DNA of 64,000 nucleotides from Polaribacter pectinis (GTDB lineage Bacteria > Bacteroidota > Bacteroidia > Flavobacteriales > Flavobacteriaceae). The position numbers and the translations under genes were made by a program. The notes below the pieces were generated by a model. That model saw only the letters and a program-made list of their open reading frames with translations. It did no database searches and had not been told where the DNA came from. The stretch spans positions 899,501 to 963,500 of the forward strand of contig NZ_CP060695.1 in assembly GCF_014352875.1 (NCBI RefSeq), written 5' to 3'. Below are positions 27,063 to 37,608 of the stretch, piece by piece; the stretch's first letter is position 1, and every line of letters begins with the position of its first letter.

Positions 27063-29327
27063 TTAATTTGCAATAGGAGCTTCCATACAATGTGCAGGAA
27101 TTCCAAAACCATCTACTAAAACTCCAATATGAGGTCTTAACTCCGTAGACAACCTTTCTACACGCTGGCGCATAGCTTTCGATTTTGTTCCAGTAATATA
27201 CCCTTGTTCTAAATACCATGAAGCATCTTTTCTCAATTCATGCAATGCATACAGAGTTCCTAGTTTTTTAAATAACAACCTGTTTTTTTTATCTTCAATC
27301 GAGTTTGTAAAATCTACATAAGTATTATAAGCCAATTCCACACTATATGCTTTTCCTAAAGCTAATAAATGCGTTTGTACTTTTAAAAATGCTTGGTAAG
27401 AGGGAACTCCTTTTTTTACATAATCTCGAATTCGCATGGCAACTGTATACGTCAATCTTCTTGTTCGATAATCGAACGCGTGCTTATGAAATTTAGAGCT
27501 GAACAAATGATCTTTATCTACATTATTTGTATAGGTAGCATTAACTATACTGAATTTATCTCCAATTCTTTCACCTAATAATTTTAGAACTGCTGTAAAA
27601 CCAGCACTGTTAAATTCCGATTTAAAATCAGATAAGACTCCTTTTGCTGCCAATTGTAATAACACATGATTATCTCCTTCAAATGTGGTAAAAATATCTA
27701 CATCTCCTTTTAAATCTGCAATTTGGTTTTCTAACAAATATCCTTTTCCACCACAAGCTTCTCTACATTCTTGTATGGTGTCGTTTGCAAACCAGGTAAT
27801 CATCGATTTTAATCCTGCAACTTGGGTTTCTATTTTTCGCTTGTCTATAATTTTAGGGTCACTATATTCTTTCATAATGTGCGTTAGCGCAACATCATAC
27901 ACATAACAGCTGGCAATTGCGGGTGTTAAACGCAATTGGTGACTAGGATAATCCATTAATAAGTCTTCTTGTATTTTGATGCTGTCGTTAAACTGTCTTC
28001 TTTTAAGTGCATGTTTTACAGCTATTGCCAATGATTTTTTTGCACCTCCAAGTCCAGCTCTTGCCACACAAATTCTACCACCCACTAAAGTACCTAACAT
28101 CGTAAAAAAACGTTTGTTTGGGTTTTCTATTTCTGAATGATAAGTTCCGTCTGATGAAATATCTCCATATTTATTTAATAAATTCTCTCTAGGAACTCGA
28201 ACTTGATGAAACCAGATTTTACCATTATCTACACCATTCAACCCTAATTTGTATCCATTGTCTTTAATAGTAACTCCTGGCATTAAATTGTGCTTTTCAT
28301 CACGTATTTTTACTAAAATAGCATGCACTCCATGGTTTTTTCCATCAACAATTAACTGTGCAAAAACAGAAGCCATTGTTGAATGCAAGGCATTTCCTAT
28401 ATATTCTTTATTGTCGTTTTCTCCTGGTGTGTGTATAATTATACTGTCTGTTTCTTTATGGTAGGTGGCTGTTGTTTTAACGCCTCTAACATTAGAACCA
28501 TGACCAGTTTCTGTCATGGCAAAGCAACCTAAAATGTTGGTTTTACCAGTTTCTAATAAATAAGCGTCATGATGTTTTTTAGTACCTAATTTCTGAATAC
28601 TTCCTCCAAAAAGTCCGAATTGGACTCCAAATTTAATTGCCATACTGCCATCTACATACATCATGTTTTCAAAAATAGCTGCATAACCTACCATGTTATT
28701 GGTACCTCCATAAGGTGTATCATAAGACATGGCTCCATAACCTTCTTTTGCCAAAAGCTGAACTTGTTTTAGCACATGAAGTCTGAATGCTTCTTTATCT
28801 CTTTTAATGTCCCATTTAAAATTTGGGTCTTTTAAAAAAGCTCTAAAGGCATCAATAACAGTGGCTTGGTCTCCTTTTAAAATAGTATCTATTTCAGCAG
28901 GATTGTAAAAATTAGAAGTCGCTTCTTTAACAATTTCAATTTCAAATAAGTGTTTGTAATGGTTTGGCTGTATTCCTAAATTGATTTCAATGTCTTTTAA
29001 ATGCGAATTAAAAGGACAGGCTGCATAATGATGACAAATCATTTTCTGACTAAAAGTAGCCAAAGGATAAATGTCACTTTCTACTAACTTAATGCCTGAA
29101 TTGGAAATTACTTTTTTCCAATGCTTTAATACTGCATAAGGTGGAGGTGTTTTTTTATCTAAGTATTTTAAAAGGTATGTGTAATCTTCTTTCTCTAGGG
29201 TTTTATCTTCTTCTATTGCTTTTTTAACAACAGAAACTTCTGAGTATGACAATAAATCATCTGACCAAATCACATAAAAGAAAGGAATGTATTGTAAAAC
29301 TCCAGCAGTATATTTGTTTGTTTCCAT
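27063..29327 (-). CDS. Acyl-CoA oxidase / long acyl-CoA dehydrogenase
   Basis: A 754-residue flavoprotein resembling peroxisomal-type acyl-CoA oxidases. The central domain has FAMTETGHGSNVRGVKTTA (about 270-288) for FAD and substrate contacts. The C-terminal part has CREACGGKGYL with the catalytic glutamate (about 519-529) followed by TTFEGDNHVLLQLAAKG. The length and the second helical domain (about 560-754) separate it from ordinary ~380-residue acyl-CoA dehydrogenases. It would start fatty-acid beta-oxidation; oxygen or an ETF as acceptor cannot be decided here. It is a single-gene unit. Confidence 0.85.
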   Translation of the reverse strand: METNKYTAGVLQYIPFFYVIWSDDLLSYSEVSVVKKAIEEDKTLEKEDYTYLLKYLDKKTPPPYAVLKHWKKVISNSGIKLVESDIYPLATFSQKMICHHYAACPFNSHLKDIEINLGIQPNHYKHLFEIEIVKEATSNFYNPAEIDTILKGDQATVIDAFRAFLKDPNFKWDIKRDKEAFRLHVLKQVQLLAKEGYGAMSYDTPYGGTNNMVGYAAIFENMMYVDGSMAIKFGVQFGLFGGSIQKLGTKKHHDAYLLETGKTNILGCFAMTETGHGSNVRGVKTTATYHKETDSIIIHTPGENDNKEYIGNALHSTMASVFAQLIVDGKNHGVHAILVKIRDEKHNLMPGVTIKDNGYKLGLNGVDNGKIWFHQVRVPRENLLNKYGDISSDGTYHSEIENPNKRFFTMLGTLVGGRICVARAGLGGAKKSLAIAVKHALKRRQFNDSIKIQEDLLMDYPSHQLRLTPAIASCYVYDVALTHIMKEYSDPKIIDKRKIETQVAGLKSMITWFANDTIQECREACGGKGYLLENQIADLKGDVDIFTTFEGDNHVLLQLAAKGVLSDFKSEFNSAGFTAVLKLLGERIGDKFSIVNATYTNNVDKDHLFSSKFHKHAFDYRTRRLTYTVAMRIRDYVKKGVPSYQAFLKVQTHLLALGKAYSVELAYNTYVDFTNSIEDKKNRLLFKKLGTLYALHELRKDASWYLEQGYITGTKSKAMRQRVERLSTELRPHIGVLVDGFGIPAHCMEAPIAN

Positions 29328-29506
29328 AAAATGAATTTACAAAAAAATGTATAAAAAGTAAGAATAATGAATAAGAGAAATTTAAAGTATTTGATTTTTA
29401 AGTAGTTGACATTGCTATTCTACTTTAAAACTGTATTACAGATTTTACCATAAAAATAAAGCTAAAAAAAGAATATAATATTTCAATTACATGTTATAAA
29501 ACTTTT

Positions 29507-29514
29507 TATATTTG
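29507..29514 (+). promoter_or_regulatory. TAnnTTTG promoter box upstream of tRNA-Tyr
   Basis: TATATTTG, a perfect match, 77 bases before the tRNA 5' end, in the right orientation. Confidence 0.5.
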
Positions 29515-29591
29515 CAACCTTTTTAAGATAACAGCTAGTTTTTTACTTAAAAATCGTTGTTATTTTATGTTCATTAACATTGTAAATGAAA

Positions 29592-29673
29592 GGGGAGATA
29601 CTCAAGCGGCCAACGAGGACGGACTGTAACTCCGTTGACTACGTCTTCGCAGGTTCGAATCCTGCTCTCCCCA
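29592..29673 (+). tRNA. tRNA-Tyr (anticodon GTA)
   Basis: 82-base class II tRNA. Acceptor stem GGGGAGA pairs with TCTCCCC (29666-29672), discriminator A. Anticodon stem ACGGA/TCCGT encloses CTGTAAC with GTA at 29626-29628. A long variable arm precedes the T-arm GCAGGTTCGAATCCTGC. CCA is not encoded. It stands alone between two minus-strand genes. I found no repeated 3' end nearby, so nothing suggests its use as an integration site. Confidence 0.95.
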
Positions 29674-29691
29674 CAATTTTCCATTTATTTG

Positions 29692-29715
29692 TCATTGCGA
29701 GTTCTTAAGCAATCT
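29692..29715 (+). repeat. Dispersed TCATTGCGAG repeat
   Basis: TCATTGCGAGTTCTTAAGCAATCT lies 18 bases after tRNA-Tyr. It is a diverged member of the family found at 35937 onward, 40444, 47531 and 54416. Confidence 0.6.
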
Positions 29716-29912
29716 ATTTATAGGGTTTACTGCATTTTATTAAAACACATTTACATTCTAAACATTTTCTCACTTTGGTATTCTAACTCTTGTGTGATGT
29801 TGCTTTGTGCCTTAAATGAAACTTTTTATGCTATTTATAAACGGCAATAAAAGAAAGGCAAAAATATTTGTGCAACTTTAATATTTTAAAAAGATAGATA
29901 TGAATTATACAC

Positions 29913-32900
29913 TTATTTTTTTATAATTTTTAGGGAAGAATTGTTACCATCTATTAGCTTTACATTTAAAAAATACATTCCTTTCTTAAGATCACTAATA
30001 TTAATTTCACCTAACTTAAAATTGACTTGAAACTTTTTTACTTTTTGTCCAAGTAGGTTTAAAACTGTAATTTCTCGAATTATTTGTTGCGACTGAATCG
30101 TCAGTTTTTCTCTTGTTGGGTTTGGATAGATGTTAAAACTAATGTCATTATTAATTCTATTTGTACTTAAAGTTGCATCTGAAGTTGCTGTCCAATTGCT
30201 AGCTATAGAATTATCAGAATTTACATCCATCAATTCTAAATAAAAACCATCACCATCTGCAGATTCTGGCCAAGGTGCCTTATCTTCATATTTTACTTGA
30301 TCAATTGTATTTCCAAAAGCATCTGATAAGATTAAATGATGACTTTTATTAGATAAATCTCTAATAAAAGTGCCAAAAGGAGTTACACCATATTTTTCTT
30401 TAAAAGTTGTTTCATTTGCAGCTAAAAATATAGATGCTCCAGCAGCCACAACATCATTTATAGGAAATTGATAAGAAACCCCCAATTCTCTTAAATAGAT
30501 ACCAGTAAGATTTACGCTCGTATTTCCTGTGTTTGTAATTTCTATAAACTCTAAATCATCACTTTCTGGAAAAGCACTTGTTTCTTTAGGGTTGTAGCTA
30601 ATTTTAGTAATTACCAAAGAAGGTGTTTGTACGTTAGTACAATTATTAAAAGCACCAAGGTTATTTTTCATCCAAGTAATTCTTTCTTGTAACCAAGATT
30701 TCATATTTGTTATTTCTCCAGAAAAATTATCAATAGTTTGCCACCTTTCGTTTTCACGAACCACAGCTTCAGAAATTAAGGCAACTGTATTGTCTATGAA
30801 ATTAGAAACAGTGTCATAATTTAAAGGTTCTCCTGTTTGTGTAACATCATTAAATCGTTTAGACAAATAACATTTAAAATCTGGATTGTTGAAAAGATCT
30901 CTCCAAAAATTTGCACCGACATTGCTATATTGAAATTGCCAAACATTGGTTAAACTTCGGTCGTAATAAGCACCTGTAAAAAAGCCTAGCAAATCATTAC
31001 CATAGGTTAAATTGTAATCCCAAATTGGGCCTGCTCTTAATTTACCACCTCTGTCTTTATGATAATAAGTACTTAACGCATAGGCATCTGCATTAGAGGC
31101 AATTTCTGCCATTAGCATATAATCTACAAATGTGGTAACATCAATAACAGATGGGTAACCACTTGTTATATTCGAGTTATTTGCAGTTTGGTCTAGATTT
31201 CTAAAAACGGCTTCTATATAAGAAGATTGATTTTGAGTGATATCTTCTGGTTTTGGTCTTTCAATAATATACCCTGCACCATTATTATACCAAACTTCTG
31301 GGTCTTCTGCAGAAGGTCTATCTGTCTGTATTAAATATCCTCCAGTAACTTCTGGGCTTGCATTATCTGTATTTGCTAACTTTACAATATCTACTCGATC
31401 ACCATCAATTTTTATTTTTTCTGAAAGTGCATACAAACCTTTGTAATCACCATTAATAATGACTTCACAATATTTTAAGTTTACAGCATATTGTCCCATT
31501 TGCCTTGCCATTTCATAACTAAGATAATCACGCATCATACTATCATCAAAAGCAAAAGAATTTAAAATCCAATCGTTTTCTTTTGGCATTCCTAGCAGTT
31601 TTACATTATCATTATCTGAACGATCTTCTGTTAAAGTAGTAAATCCGTAAGGTTTTTTTGGCAATGCTTGTGAAGAAGAACCTCTTATTTCTATGCCAAT
31701 TGTACCAGAATAATCTAAATATTCTTCATTATCTGCATCACTAACAAAATTTCTAGTGCCATCGGGTCTTTTTATAATTTTCATGGTACCAAATATTTTT
31801 GGTTCATCTGGTATTTCTGCACCATTGTCTGTAACTATAATAACAATGGGTAAATTACTGTCTGTAAACGTTAAAGCAGTTCCGTTATAAACATAAGACT
31901 TTGTATATACAGCAGATGGTATATAATTTGTTGAAAAGATGCGTGCCTTAACGGTGGTAGTTGCATTTATTTGAATAGGAGTGGTATACATTGCAGAACT
32001 TTCTGTGGGTGTATCTCCATTAATGGTATATCTTATAACTTGCTGGGAAGTTGTACCAGATAAAACTAAAGAAATAGCTGAATTTATAACGCCACTATCA
32101 TGAGAAAAAGTGACTTCATTTTGTACACTGCCTAAAAATTCTTGACTAGAATTCTCTAAACCTGGTGTTGTTTCTATATAACTTACAATATCTCCTGAAG
32201 TTTTAGAAATACCAATGGATGTATTTGTAGGAAGGTTCTCTGCTGTTATTTGATTCACAATAGTACCAGCAGCATTTGCTAGTATTAGGGTTTCTGAACT
32301 TGATGATATTTTAAAGTTTGTATGAAAATGACTCTTTGTTAAATTTAAAATTGTTGGTGGTTCAATTCCCAAATTATTGGGACTTGTAAAAACGGCAGAT
32401 AAGAAAGGGATTATTGTAAAATCTGATGAACTAGCACTGATATTGTGTGCTTGGATACTTAAAATATTTTCGCCTTCAGTTAAAAAGGAATTAAAATCGG
32501 ATATCACAAACCTTTCAGGAATTCCTCCTGTATACATTTGTGCTTCATGGTCTGTAATTGTAGTAGAATTATAGGCAGGTGGTGTACCATTGATATTTGC
32601 CCTAGCAACTTCATGTCCATTTATATAGGCCACAAAAGCATCGTCATAATCTATATCTAAAATTATTGAAGAAACCGTAGCTAAATTATGAATGACAAAC
32701 TTTTTCCTTAAATAGATAGCCTGGGTACCATTGGGTATTATTGTAGCATCATCTCCATCATTATAGCCAAATCCAGAAATACCAGAAGACCAATTTGCAT
32801 CATCAAAATTTGAGTTTTTCCAATTAGAGTCAGGTTCAGATGTAGGAATTAGGTAGTTAAATGTATCTCCTTGATTTATAAGTGTTCTAGGAAACTTAAT

Positions 32901-33215
32901 TTCAGTACGATTTTTAGATGAAGCCCATAAAAATAAATACTCATTTGGTGCTAATGTAATGTCTGGTAAAGTCCATTGTGTAAGGTCGTTTGCATCATCT
33001 GTTAAAGACCAAGCATTCATTGAAACCTCTTGGTTGCCATAATTATGAATTTCAAACCAATCAGAATAATCTCCATCTTCATCTGCATGCACAGTATTAG
33101 AAGAAACTACTTCATTTATTCTTATGGTTTGTGCTATAAAATGAGCGCTATTACCTATAAAAAACGTACATAAAAACAACAGTATACTATTTCTAATTTT
33201 ATTATTTTTATGCAT
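29913..33215 (-). CDS. Secreted CotH/lamin-tail protein with T9SS sorting domain
   Basis: An 1100-residue secreted protein. A signal peptide (about 1-29) is followed by a lamin-tail domain (about 31-85), a beta-sandwich segment (about 110-275), a chitobiase/FN3-like repeat (VTFSHDSG..., about 368-442) and a CotH kinase-like domain (about 455-830, with EIRGSSSQ, DDSMMRDYLSYEMARQ and GDYKGLYALSEK). A second lamin-tail domain (about 860-990) and a C-terminal type IX sorting domain (NIYPNPTREKL..., about 1020-1100) complete it. CotH domains elsewhere phosphorylate proteins. It is expected on the cell surface or in the medium. It is divergent from an outer-membrane barrel gene. Confidence 0.85.
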   Translation of the reverse strand: MHKNNKIRNSILLFLCTFFIGNSAHFIAQTIRINEVVSSNTVHADEDGDYSDWFEIHNYGNQEVSMNAWSLTDDANDLTQWTLPDITLAPNEYLFLWASSKNRTEIKFPRTLINQGDTFNYLIPTSEPDSNWKNSNFDDANWSSGISGFGYNDGDDATIIPNGTQAIYLRKKFVIHNLATVSSIILDIDYDDAFVAYINGHEVARANINGTPPAYNSTTITDHEAQMYTGGIPERFVISDFNSFLTEGENILSIQAHNISASSSDFTIIPFLSAVFTSPNNLGIEPPTILNLTKSHFHTNFKISSSSETLILANAAGTIVNQITAENLPTNTSIGISKTSGDIVSYIETTPGLENSSQEFLGSVQNEVTFSHDSGVINSAISLVLSGTTSQQVIRYTINGDTPTESSAMYTTPIQINATTTVKARIFSTNYIPSAVYTKSYVYNGTALTFTDSNLPIVIIVTDNGAEIPDEPKIFGTMKIIKRPDGTRNFVSDADNEEYLDYSGTIGIEIRGSSSQALPKKPYGFTTLTEDRSDNDNVKLLGMPKENDWILNSFAFDDSMMRDYLSYEMARQMGQYAVNLKYCEVIINGDYKGLYALSEKIKIDGDRVDIVKLANTDNASPEVTGGYLIQTDRPSAEDPEVWYNNGAGYIIERPKPEDITQNQSSYIEAVFRNLDQTANNSNITSGYPSVIDVTTFVDYMLMAEIASNADAYALSTYYHKDRGGKLRAGPIWDYNLTYGNDLLGFFTGAYYDRSLTNVWQFQYSNVGANFWRDLFNNPDFKCYLSKRFNDVTQTGEPLNYDTVSNFIDNTVALISEAVVRENERWQTIDNFSGEITNMKSWLQERITWMKNNLGAFNNCTNVQTPSLVITKISYNPKETSAFPESDDLEFIEITNTGNTSVNLTGIYLRELGVSYQFPINDVVAAGASIFLAANETTFKEKYGVTPFGTFIRDLSNKSHHLILSDAFGNTIDQVKYEDKAPWPESADGDGFYLELMDVNSDNSIASNWTATSDATLSTNRINNDISFNIYPNPTREKLTIQSQQIIREITVLNLLGQKVKKFQVNFKLGEINISDLKKGMYFLNVKLIDGNNSSLKIIKK

Positions 33216-33551
33216 ATATCTTTTGTTTAAAGTCTATAAAAATTTTTATAGAAGGTTTCTTTTTAATTTCTACAAACTTAAATGTTTTAAGCTGTATTAT
33301 GGCATAATGCGTCTATACATGAACCATACAAAACCCTGTTTTTTCTCTTTTTATAACAAAAAGCAGGTTCTATAAACCTCATCAGAAAAGTTTAAAAGGT
33401 GTATTGTTTAAAAAGTAAATAGGAGCGTAGGAACATGCATAGAATACTTATTAAACCTTTCATTAAGATCTTCTATTGTATTCTGATTTTGTAGTATATT
33501 GCTTCCTCTTAAAAAAGAAAAACAGACATCGATTTTATCCTATATTATCAA
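33216..33551. other. Divergent intergenic region between the CotH and barrel genes
   Basis: 336 bases without a convincing gene. An imperfect hairpin AACC(C)TG-T-run / A-run-CAGGTT lies at about 33332-33368. No perfect TAnnTTTG is present; TGATTTTG near 33486 is the closest in the plus direction. It presumably holds both promoters. Confidence 0.4.
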
Positions 33552-35933
33552 ATGAAATTACGCCTTAAAAATACACTATCGCTTTATATTTTATTATTTA
33601 TTAGCAGTTATACAATTGCCCAAGACAATCTTATTAAGATTACTGGTACCTTAATTGAAGATACAACTTCACAACCGATTCCTTATGCAACTGTGGTAAT
33701 AAACGATACAAGTTCTCATAAAATTATTGCAGGTACAACTTCAGATGAATCTGGAAAGTTTAGCATGGCTACTTCTAAAACCAATTTTTATATAGAGATA
33801 AGTTTTATGGGCTTTGAAACTAAAACCATAAAGGAGTTTAAGACGATAAACGGAAAGATAGATTTAGGAAAAATTATTCTTATTACAGACAGTCAGTCTT
33901 TAGATGAGGTGGTTGTTACTGGAGAAATTTCTAAAACCACTTTTAAATTAGACAAACGCGTTTTTAATGTGGGTGCAGATATTAGTAGTACAGGAGCAAG
34001 TGCTTTAGAAGTGCTAAATAATGTGCCTTCTGTAAATGTAAGTATGGAAGGCGAAATAAGTCTTAGAGGGAGTTCTGGTGTACAAATATTAATCAATGGC
34101 AAGCCATCGGTTTTGGCAGATGAATCTAGCAATGCGCTTGGTACCATTACTGCAGATATGATAGAGAGTATTGAGATTATTACAAATCCGTCTGCAAAAT
34201 ACGAAGCTTCGGGAACTGCTGGTATTTTAAACATTATTTTAAAGAAAGAAGAAAAAAAAGGGTGGAATGGTTCCGTTTCTGTAAATACGGGTACTCCAGA
34301 CAATCATAGTATAGGGTTAAGCCTAAACAGAAGAACAGAAAACTTCAATTTATTTGCACAATTAGGAGCTGGATATAGATCGTTACCAAAAGATGCTGAA
34401 GCTATTAATAGAAACTTAACCAATAACGAGGTTATTTTTAGTGAGGGTACAGAATATAGAAATGAAACCTTTTACAACATAACATTAGGTACAGATTACC
34501 ATATTAACGATTTAAACGTACTAACGTTATCGGGTAATTTTGCCTATGAAATTGAAAAGCAACCTTCTAAAACCAATTTCAACTATTTTGATGCTAACAA
34601 TAGCCTAATTTCTAGTTGGGAAAGAAATGAAATTACAGACGCTACCAACCCTAAGTATAGCTACGAACTGAATTATAAGAAGCAATTTAAAGACCATGAA
34701 GATCATACTTTATTGTTAAGCGTTTTAGGACGTTTTTTCGGAAAAGACTTGTCATCTCATTTTACAAACACCACCATTGCTGGTGCTGATAGCGATAGCG
34801 ATCAAAAAACAGCCACAGATTTTATACAAGCAGACTACACGTACAAAGTAGATTATACAAACCCAATTTCTGATACCTATACCTTAGAAACGGGTGCACA
34901 ATATGTAATTAATGATGTAGGAAATGATTATGAAGTGAGCGAGTTAACCAATAACGGCTATGAAGTAAATAACGATTTAACCAACAATTTCGAATACAAT
35001 CAAAAGGTTTTTGGTGCCTATGCAACTGGGGCTTTTGAAAAAGAAAAATGGGGCATAAAAGTAGGGGTAAGGGTAGAGCAAACCAATTTAAAAACGCTTT
35101 TAACAAACACCAATGAATCTAACGAACAGAATTTTACCAACTTCTTTCCAACCTTGCACACATCCTACAAAGTAGGAGAGAACTTTTCTTTGCAAGCCGG
35201 CTATTCTAAACGTATTTTTAGACCAAGATTATGGGATTTGAATCCGTTTTTTAATATTAGAAACAACTTTAACATACGTGTTGGTAACCCCAATTTACAA
35301 CCAGAATTTACGGATTCTTACGAGCTGACAAGCATTTATAAAATAGGCAAAGCTACTTTAAGTTCTAGTCTGTATCATAAATTTACAACAGATATGGTAG
35401 AGCGTGTTTTTACGTATGTAAATAATGTAACCATAACTACACCACAAAATATTGGTACCAATTCGGCAATTGGTTTTGAAACTAATGGAAAATACAGAGC
35501 TAGTAACTGGCTGACAATTACAGGAGATTTCAACTTGAATTATTTTGATAGAGTGGGTACTTTTGAAACACAAGTTTTTGATTTTTCTGGAAACCAATGG
35601 TCGTCTAGATTGGGTTCTAAAATAGGACTTCCTGCAGATATTGATGTAGAACTAACAGGAAATTACCAATCTGGTTTTAAAACTGTACAAGGAACCACTA
35701 CCGGTTATGCTTTTCTAGATCTTGGGGTGCGTAAAAAAATATTTAAAGGAAAAGCCATTGTAAATTTAGGGGTTAGAGATTTGTTTGCTTCAAGAATTTC
35801 AGAGCAATTTGTAACCCAAGCTACTTTTGAAACTTATAGTTTTGGACAACGTGGACGCTTTATTACATTGGGTATTAGCTACGGATTTGGTAAGGGAGAA
35901 GCCATGACGTATTCTGGGGGTAGGAGAAGGTAG
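33552..35933 (+). CDS. TonB-receptor-like outer-membrane beta-barrel protein
   Basis: A 793-residue outer-membrane protein. A signal peptide ends at about 23 (YTIAQ). A carboxypeptidase-regulatory-like domain follows (about 28-112, IKITGTLIEDTTSQPIPYA). A plug-like domain starts at DEVVVTGEISKT (about 118) and contains SLRGSSGVQILINGKPS (about 173-189). The remaining ~560 residues form a beta-barrel ending FGKGEAMTYSGGRRR. It matches the outer-membrane beta-barrel family seen in Bacteroidota; no partner SusD is adjacent, so a polysaccharide utilisation role is not supported. Ligand unknown. Confidence 0.85.
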   Translation: MKLRLKNTLSLYILLFISSYTIAQDNLIKITGTLIEDTTSQPIPYATVVINDTSSHKIIAGTTSDESGKFSMATSKTNFYIEISFMGFETKTIKEFKTINGKIDLGKIILITDSQSLDEVVVTGEISKTTFKLDKRVFNVGADISSTGASALEVLNNVPSVNVSMEGEISLRGSSGVQILINGKPSVLADESSNALGTITADMIESIEIITNPSAKYEASGTAGILNIILKKEEKKGWNGSVSVNTGTPDNHSIGLSLNRRTENFNLFAQLGAGYRSLPKDAEAINRNLTNNEVIFSEGTEYRNETFYNITLGTDYHINDLNVLTLSGNFAYEIEKQPSKTNFNYFDANNSLISSWERNEITDATNPKYSYELNYKKQFKDHEDHTLLLSVLGRFFGKDLSSHFTNTTIAGADSDSDQKTATDFIQADYTYKVDYTNPISDTYTLETGAQYVINDVGNDYEVSELTNNGYEVNNDLTNNFEYNQKVFGAYATGAFEKEKWGIKVGVRVEQTNLKTLLTNTNESNEQNFTNFFPTLHTSYKVGENFSLQAGYSKRIFRPRLWDLNPFFNIRNNFNIRVGNPNLQPEFTDSYELTSIYKIGKATLSSSLYHKFTTDMVERVFTYVNNVTITTPQNIGTNSAIGFETNGKYRASNWLTITGDFNLNYFDRVGTFETQVFDFSGNQWSSRLGSKIGLPADIDVELTGNYQSGFKTVQGTTTGYAFLDLGVRKKIFKGKAIVNLGVRDLFASRISEQFVTQATFETYSFGQRGRFITLGISYGFGKGEAMTYSGGRRR

Positions 35934-35936
35934 GAA

Positions 35937-37450
35937 TCATTGCGAGGTAAAAAGCAATCTGCTTGTTGAGTTTTCTATGTTTTATTAAAACTTGTTTTTG
36001 CGCTTTTACTCAACTGTTCTTACTCTTTTTTTTTCTTATTTTCTTTTCCATTGATGAAAAGAAATCGACTTTTTAGAGATTCATGAACACTTTAAAATAT
36101 AAACGCGTGAGCTAACCAAAAATCTAGACTTGCTATAATTTTATTGAATTCTACAAGAATCTACACTATCGTGTCCAGACCGCTAAAGCTCTTTGGACAC
36201 TTGCCGTTTCGTTTCTTTTGAATTGCTACTAAAATTATAGTAGGTCGGTTTGGAGTTTTTTATTGAACTTTACCTCGTAATGACATTCATGCGCTCGTAA
36301 TAACGACAAATCAAATTAACACTCGTCGTTGCGAGGCATGAAGCAATCTGTTTGTTGAGTTTTCTATGTTTTATTAAAACTTGTTTTTGCGCTTTTACTC
36401 AACTGTTCTTACTCTTTTTTTTTTCTTATTTTCTTTTCCATTGATGAAAAGAAACAAAAATCTAGACTTGCTATAATTTTATTGAATTCTACATGAACCC
36501 ACACTATCGTGTCCAGACCGCTAAAGCTCTTTGGACACTTGCCGTTTCGTTTCTTTTGAATTGCTACTAAAATTATAGTAGGTCGGTTTGGAGTTTTTTT
36601 ATTGAACTTTACCTCGTAATGACATTCATGCGCTCGTCATAACGACAAATCAAATTAACACTCGTCATTGCGAGGCTTTAGCCTGTTGTGAGAAACGAAG
36701 CAAAAGCAAGCTGTTTGTTGGGTTTTCTATGTTTTATTAAAACTTGTTTTTGTGCTCTTACTCATGTGTTTTTACTCTTTTTTTCTTTTTCTTATTTTCT
36801 TTTCCATTGATGAAAAGAAACAAAAATCTAGACTTGCTATAATTTTATTGAATTCTACAAGAACCTACACTATCGTGTCCAGACCGCTAAAGCTCTTTGG
36901 ACACTTGCCGTTTCGTTTCTTTTGAATTGCTACTAAAATTATAGTAGGTCGGTTTGGAGTTTTTTATTGAACTTTACCTCGTAATGACATTCATGCGCTC
37001 GTAATAACGACAAATCAAATTAACACTCGTCATTGCGAGGCTTTAGCCTGTTGCGAGAAACGAAGCAAAAGCAATCTGTTTGTTGGTTTTTCTACATTTT
37101 ATTTAAACTTGTTTACACACTCATGCGCTCTTACTCAAGTGTTCTTACTCTTTTTTTTCTTATTTTCTTTTCCATTGATGAAAAGAAACAAAAATCTAGA
37201 CTTGCTATAATTTTATTGAATTCTACAAGAATCTACACTATCGTGTCCAGACCGCTAAAGCTCTTTGGACACTTGCCGTTTCGTTTCTTTTGAATTACTA
37301 CTAAAATTATAGTAGGTCGGTTTGGAGTTTTTTTATTGAACTTTCCCCTGCAATCACTTACTCTGCACTTGTCATTGCGAGGCTTTAGCCTGTTGCTAGG
37401 AATGAAGTAAAAGCAATCTGCTAGTCGTTTTTCTAAACGCTATTAAAACC
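35937..37450 (+). repeat. Tandem array of 340-390 bp MITE-like units
   Basis: Four full units and a fifth partial one begin with TCATTGCGAGG (or TCGTTGCGAGG) at 35937, 36326, 36665, 37030 and 37372, giving periods of 389, 339, 365 and 342. The first three end with the inverted sequence CCTCGTAATGA (36273-36283, 36612-36622, 36977-36987), followed by a ~42-base spacer; in unit four this end is degenerate. Inside each unit are a hairpin GTGTCCA/TGGACAC and a larger inverted pair CTATAATTTTA / TAAAATTATAG with about 86 bases between. Unit one carries an extra ~50 bases; units three to five carry an insert near the start. No coding capacity is conserved. Confidence 0.85.
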
Positions 37451-37566
37451 CTCTTTTCTTCCTTAAGTATCTAAATAATATAACCCCGTATTTATACCTG
37501 AATTGCACTACTTTTTTACATCTGAAAAACAATACTTTATAAAAAATAATTATATTTAGGGTTAAT

Positions 37567-37588
37567 ATACTCTATGTCAACCGAGTAT
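37567..37588. promoter_or_regulatory. Inverted repeat upstream of the HTH gene
   Basis: ATACTC (37567-37572) and GAGTAT (37583-37588) are perfect inverted arms around a 10-base centre, 20 bases before the HTH start. It may be an operator for autoregulation. The rest of 37451-37608 shows nothing further. Confidence 0.35.
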
Positions 37589-37608
37589 GTTGTTAAGAAA
37601 AAGCGATT

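Noticed and set aside
29592..29715. Integration site at tRNA-Tyr
   Set aside because: No second copy of the tRNA 3' end and no integrase were found in the window; the nearby repeat belongs to the dispersed family.
33893..34303. 136-codon minus-strand frame antisense to the barrel gene
   Set aside because: Antisense shadow of a conserved plug-domain region, with no supporting start signal.
37033..37293. 86-codon plus-strand frame inside the tandem array
   Set aside because: It lies wholly in repeat units whose lengths are not multiples of three apart, and the equivalent frame is not open in the other units.
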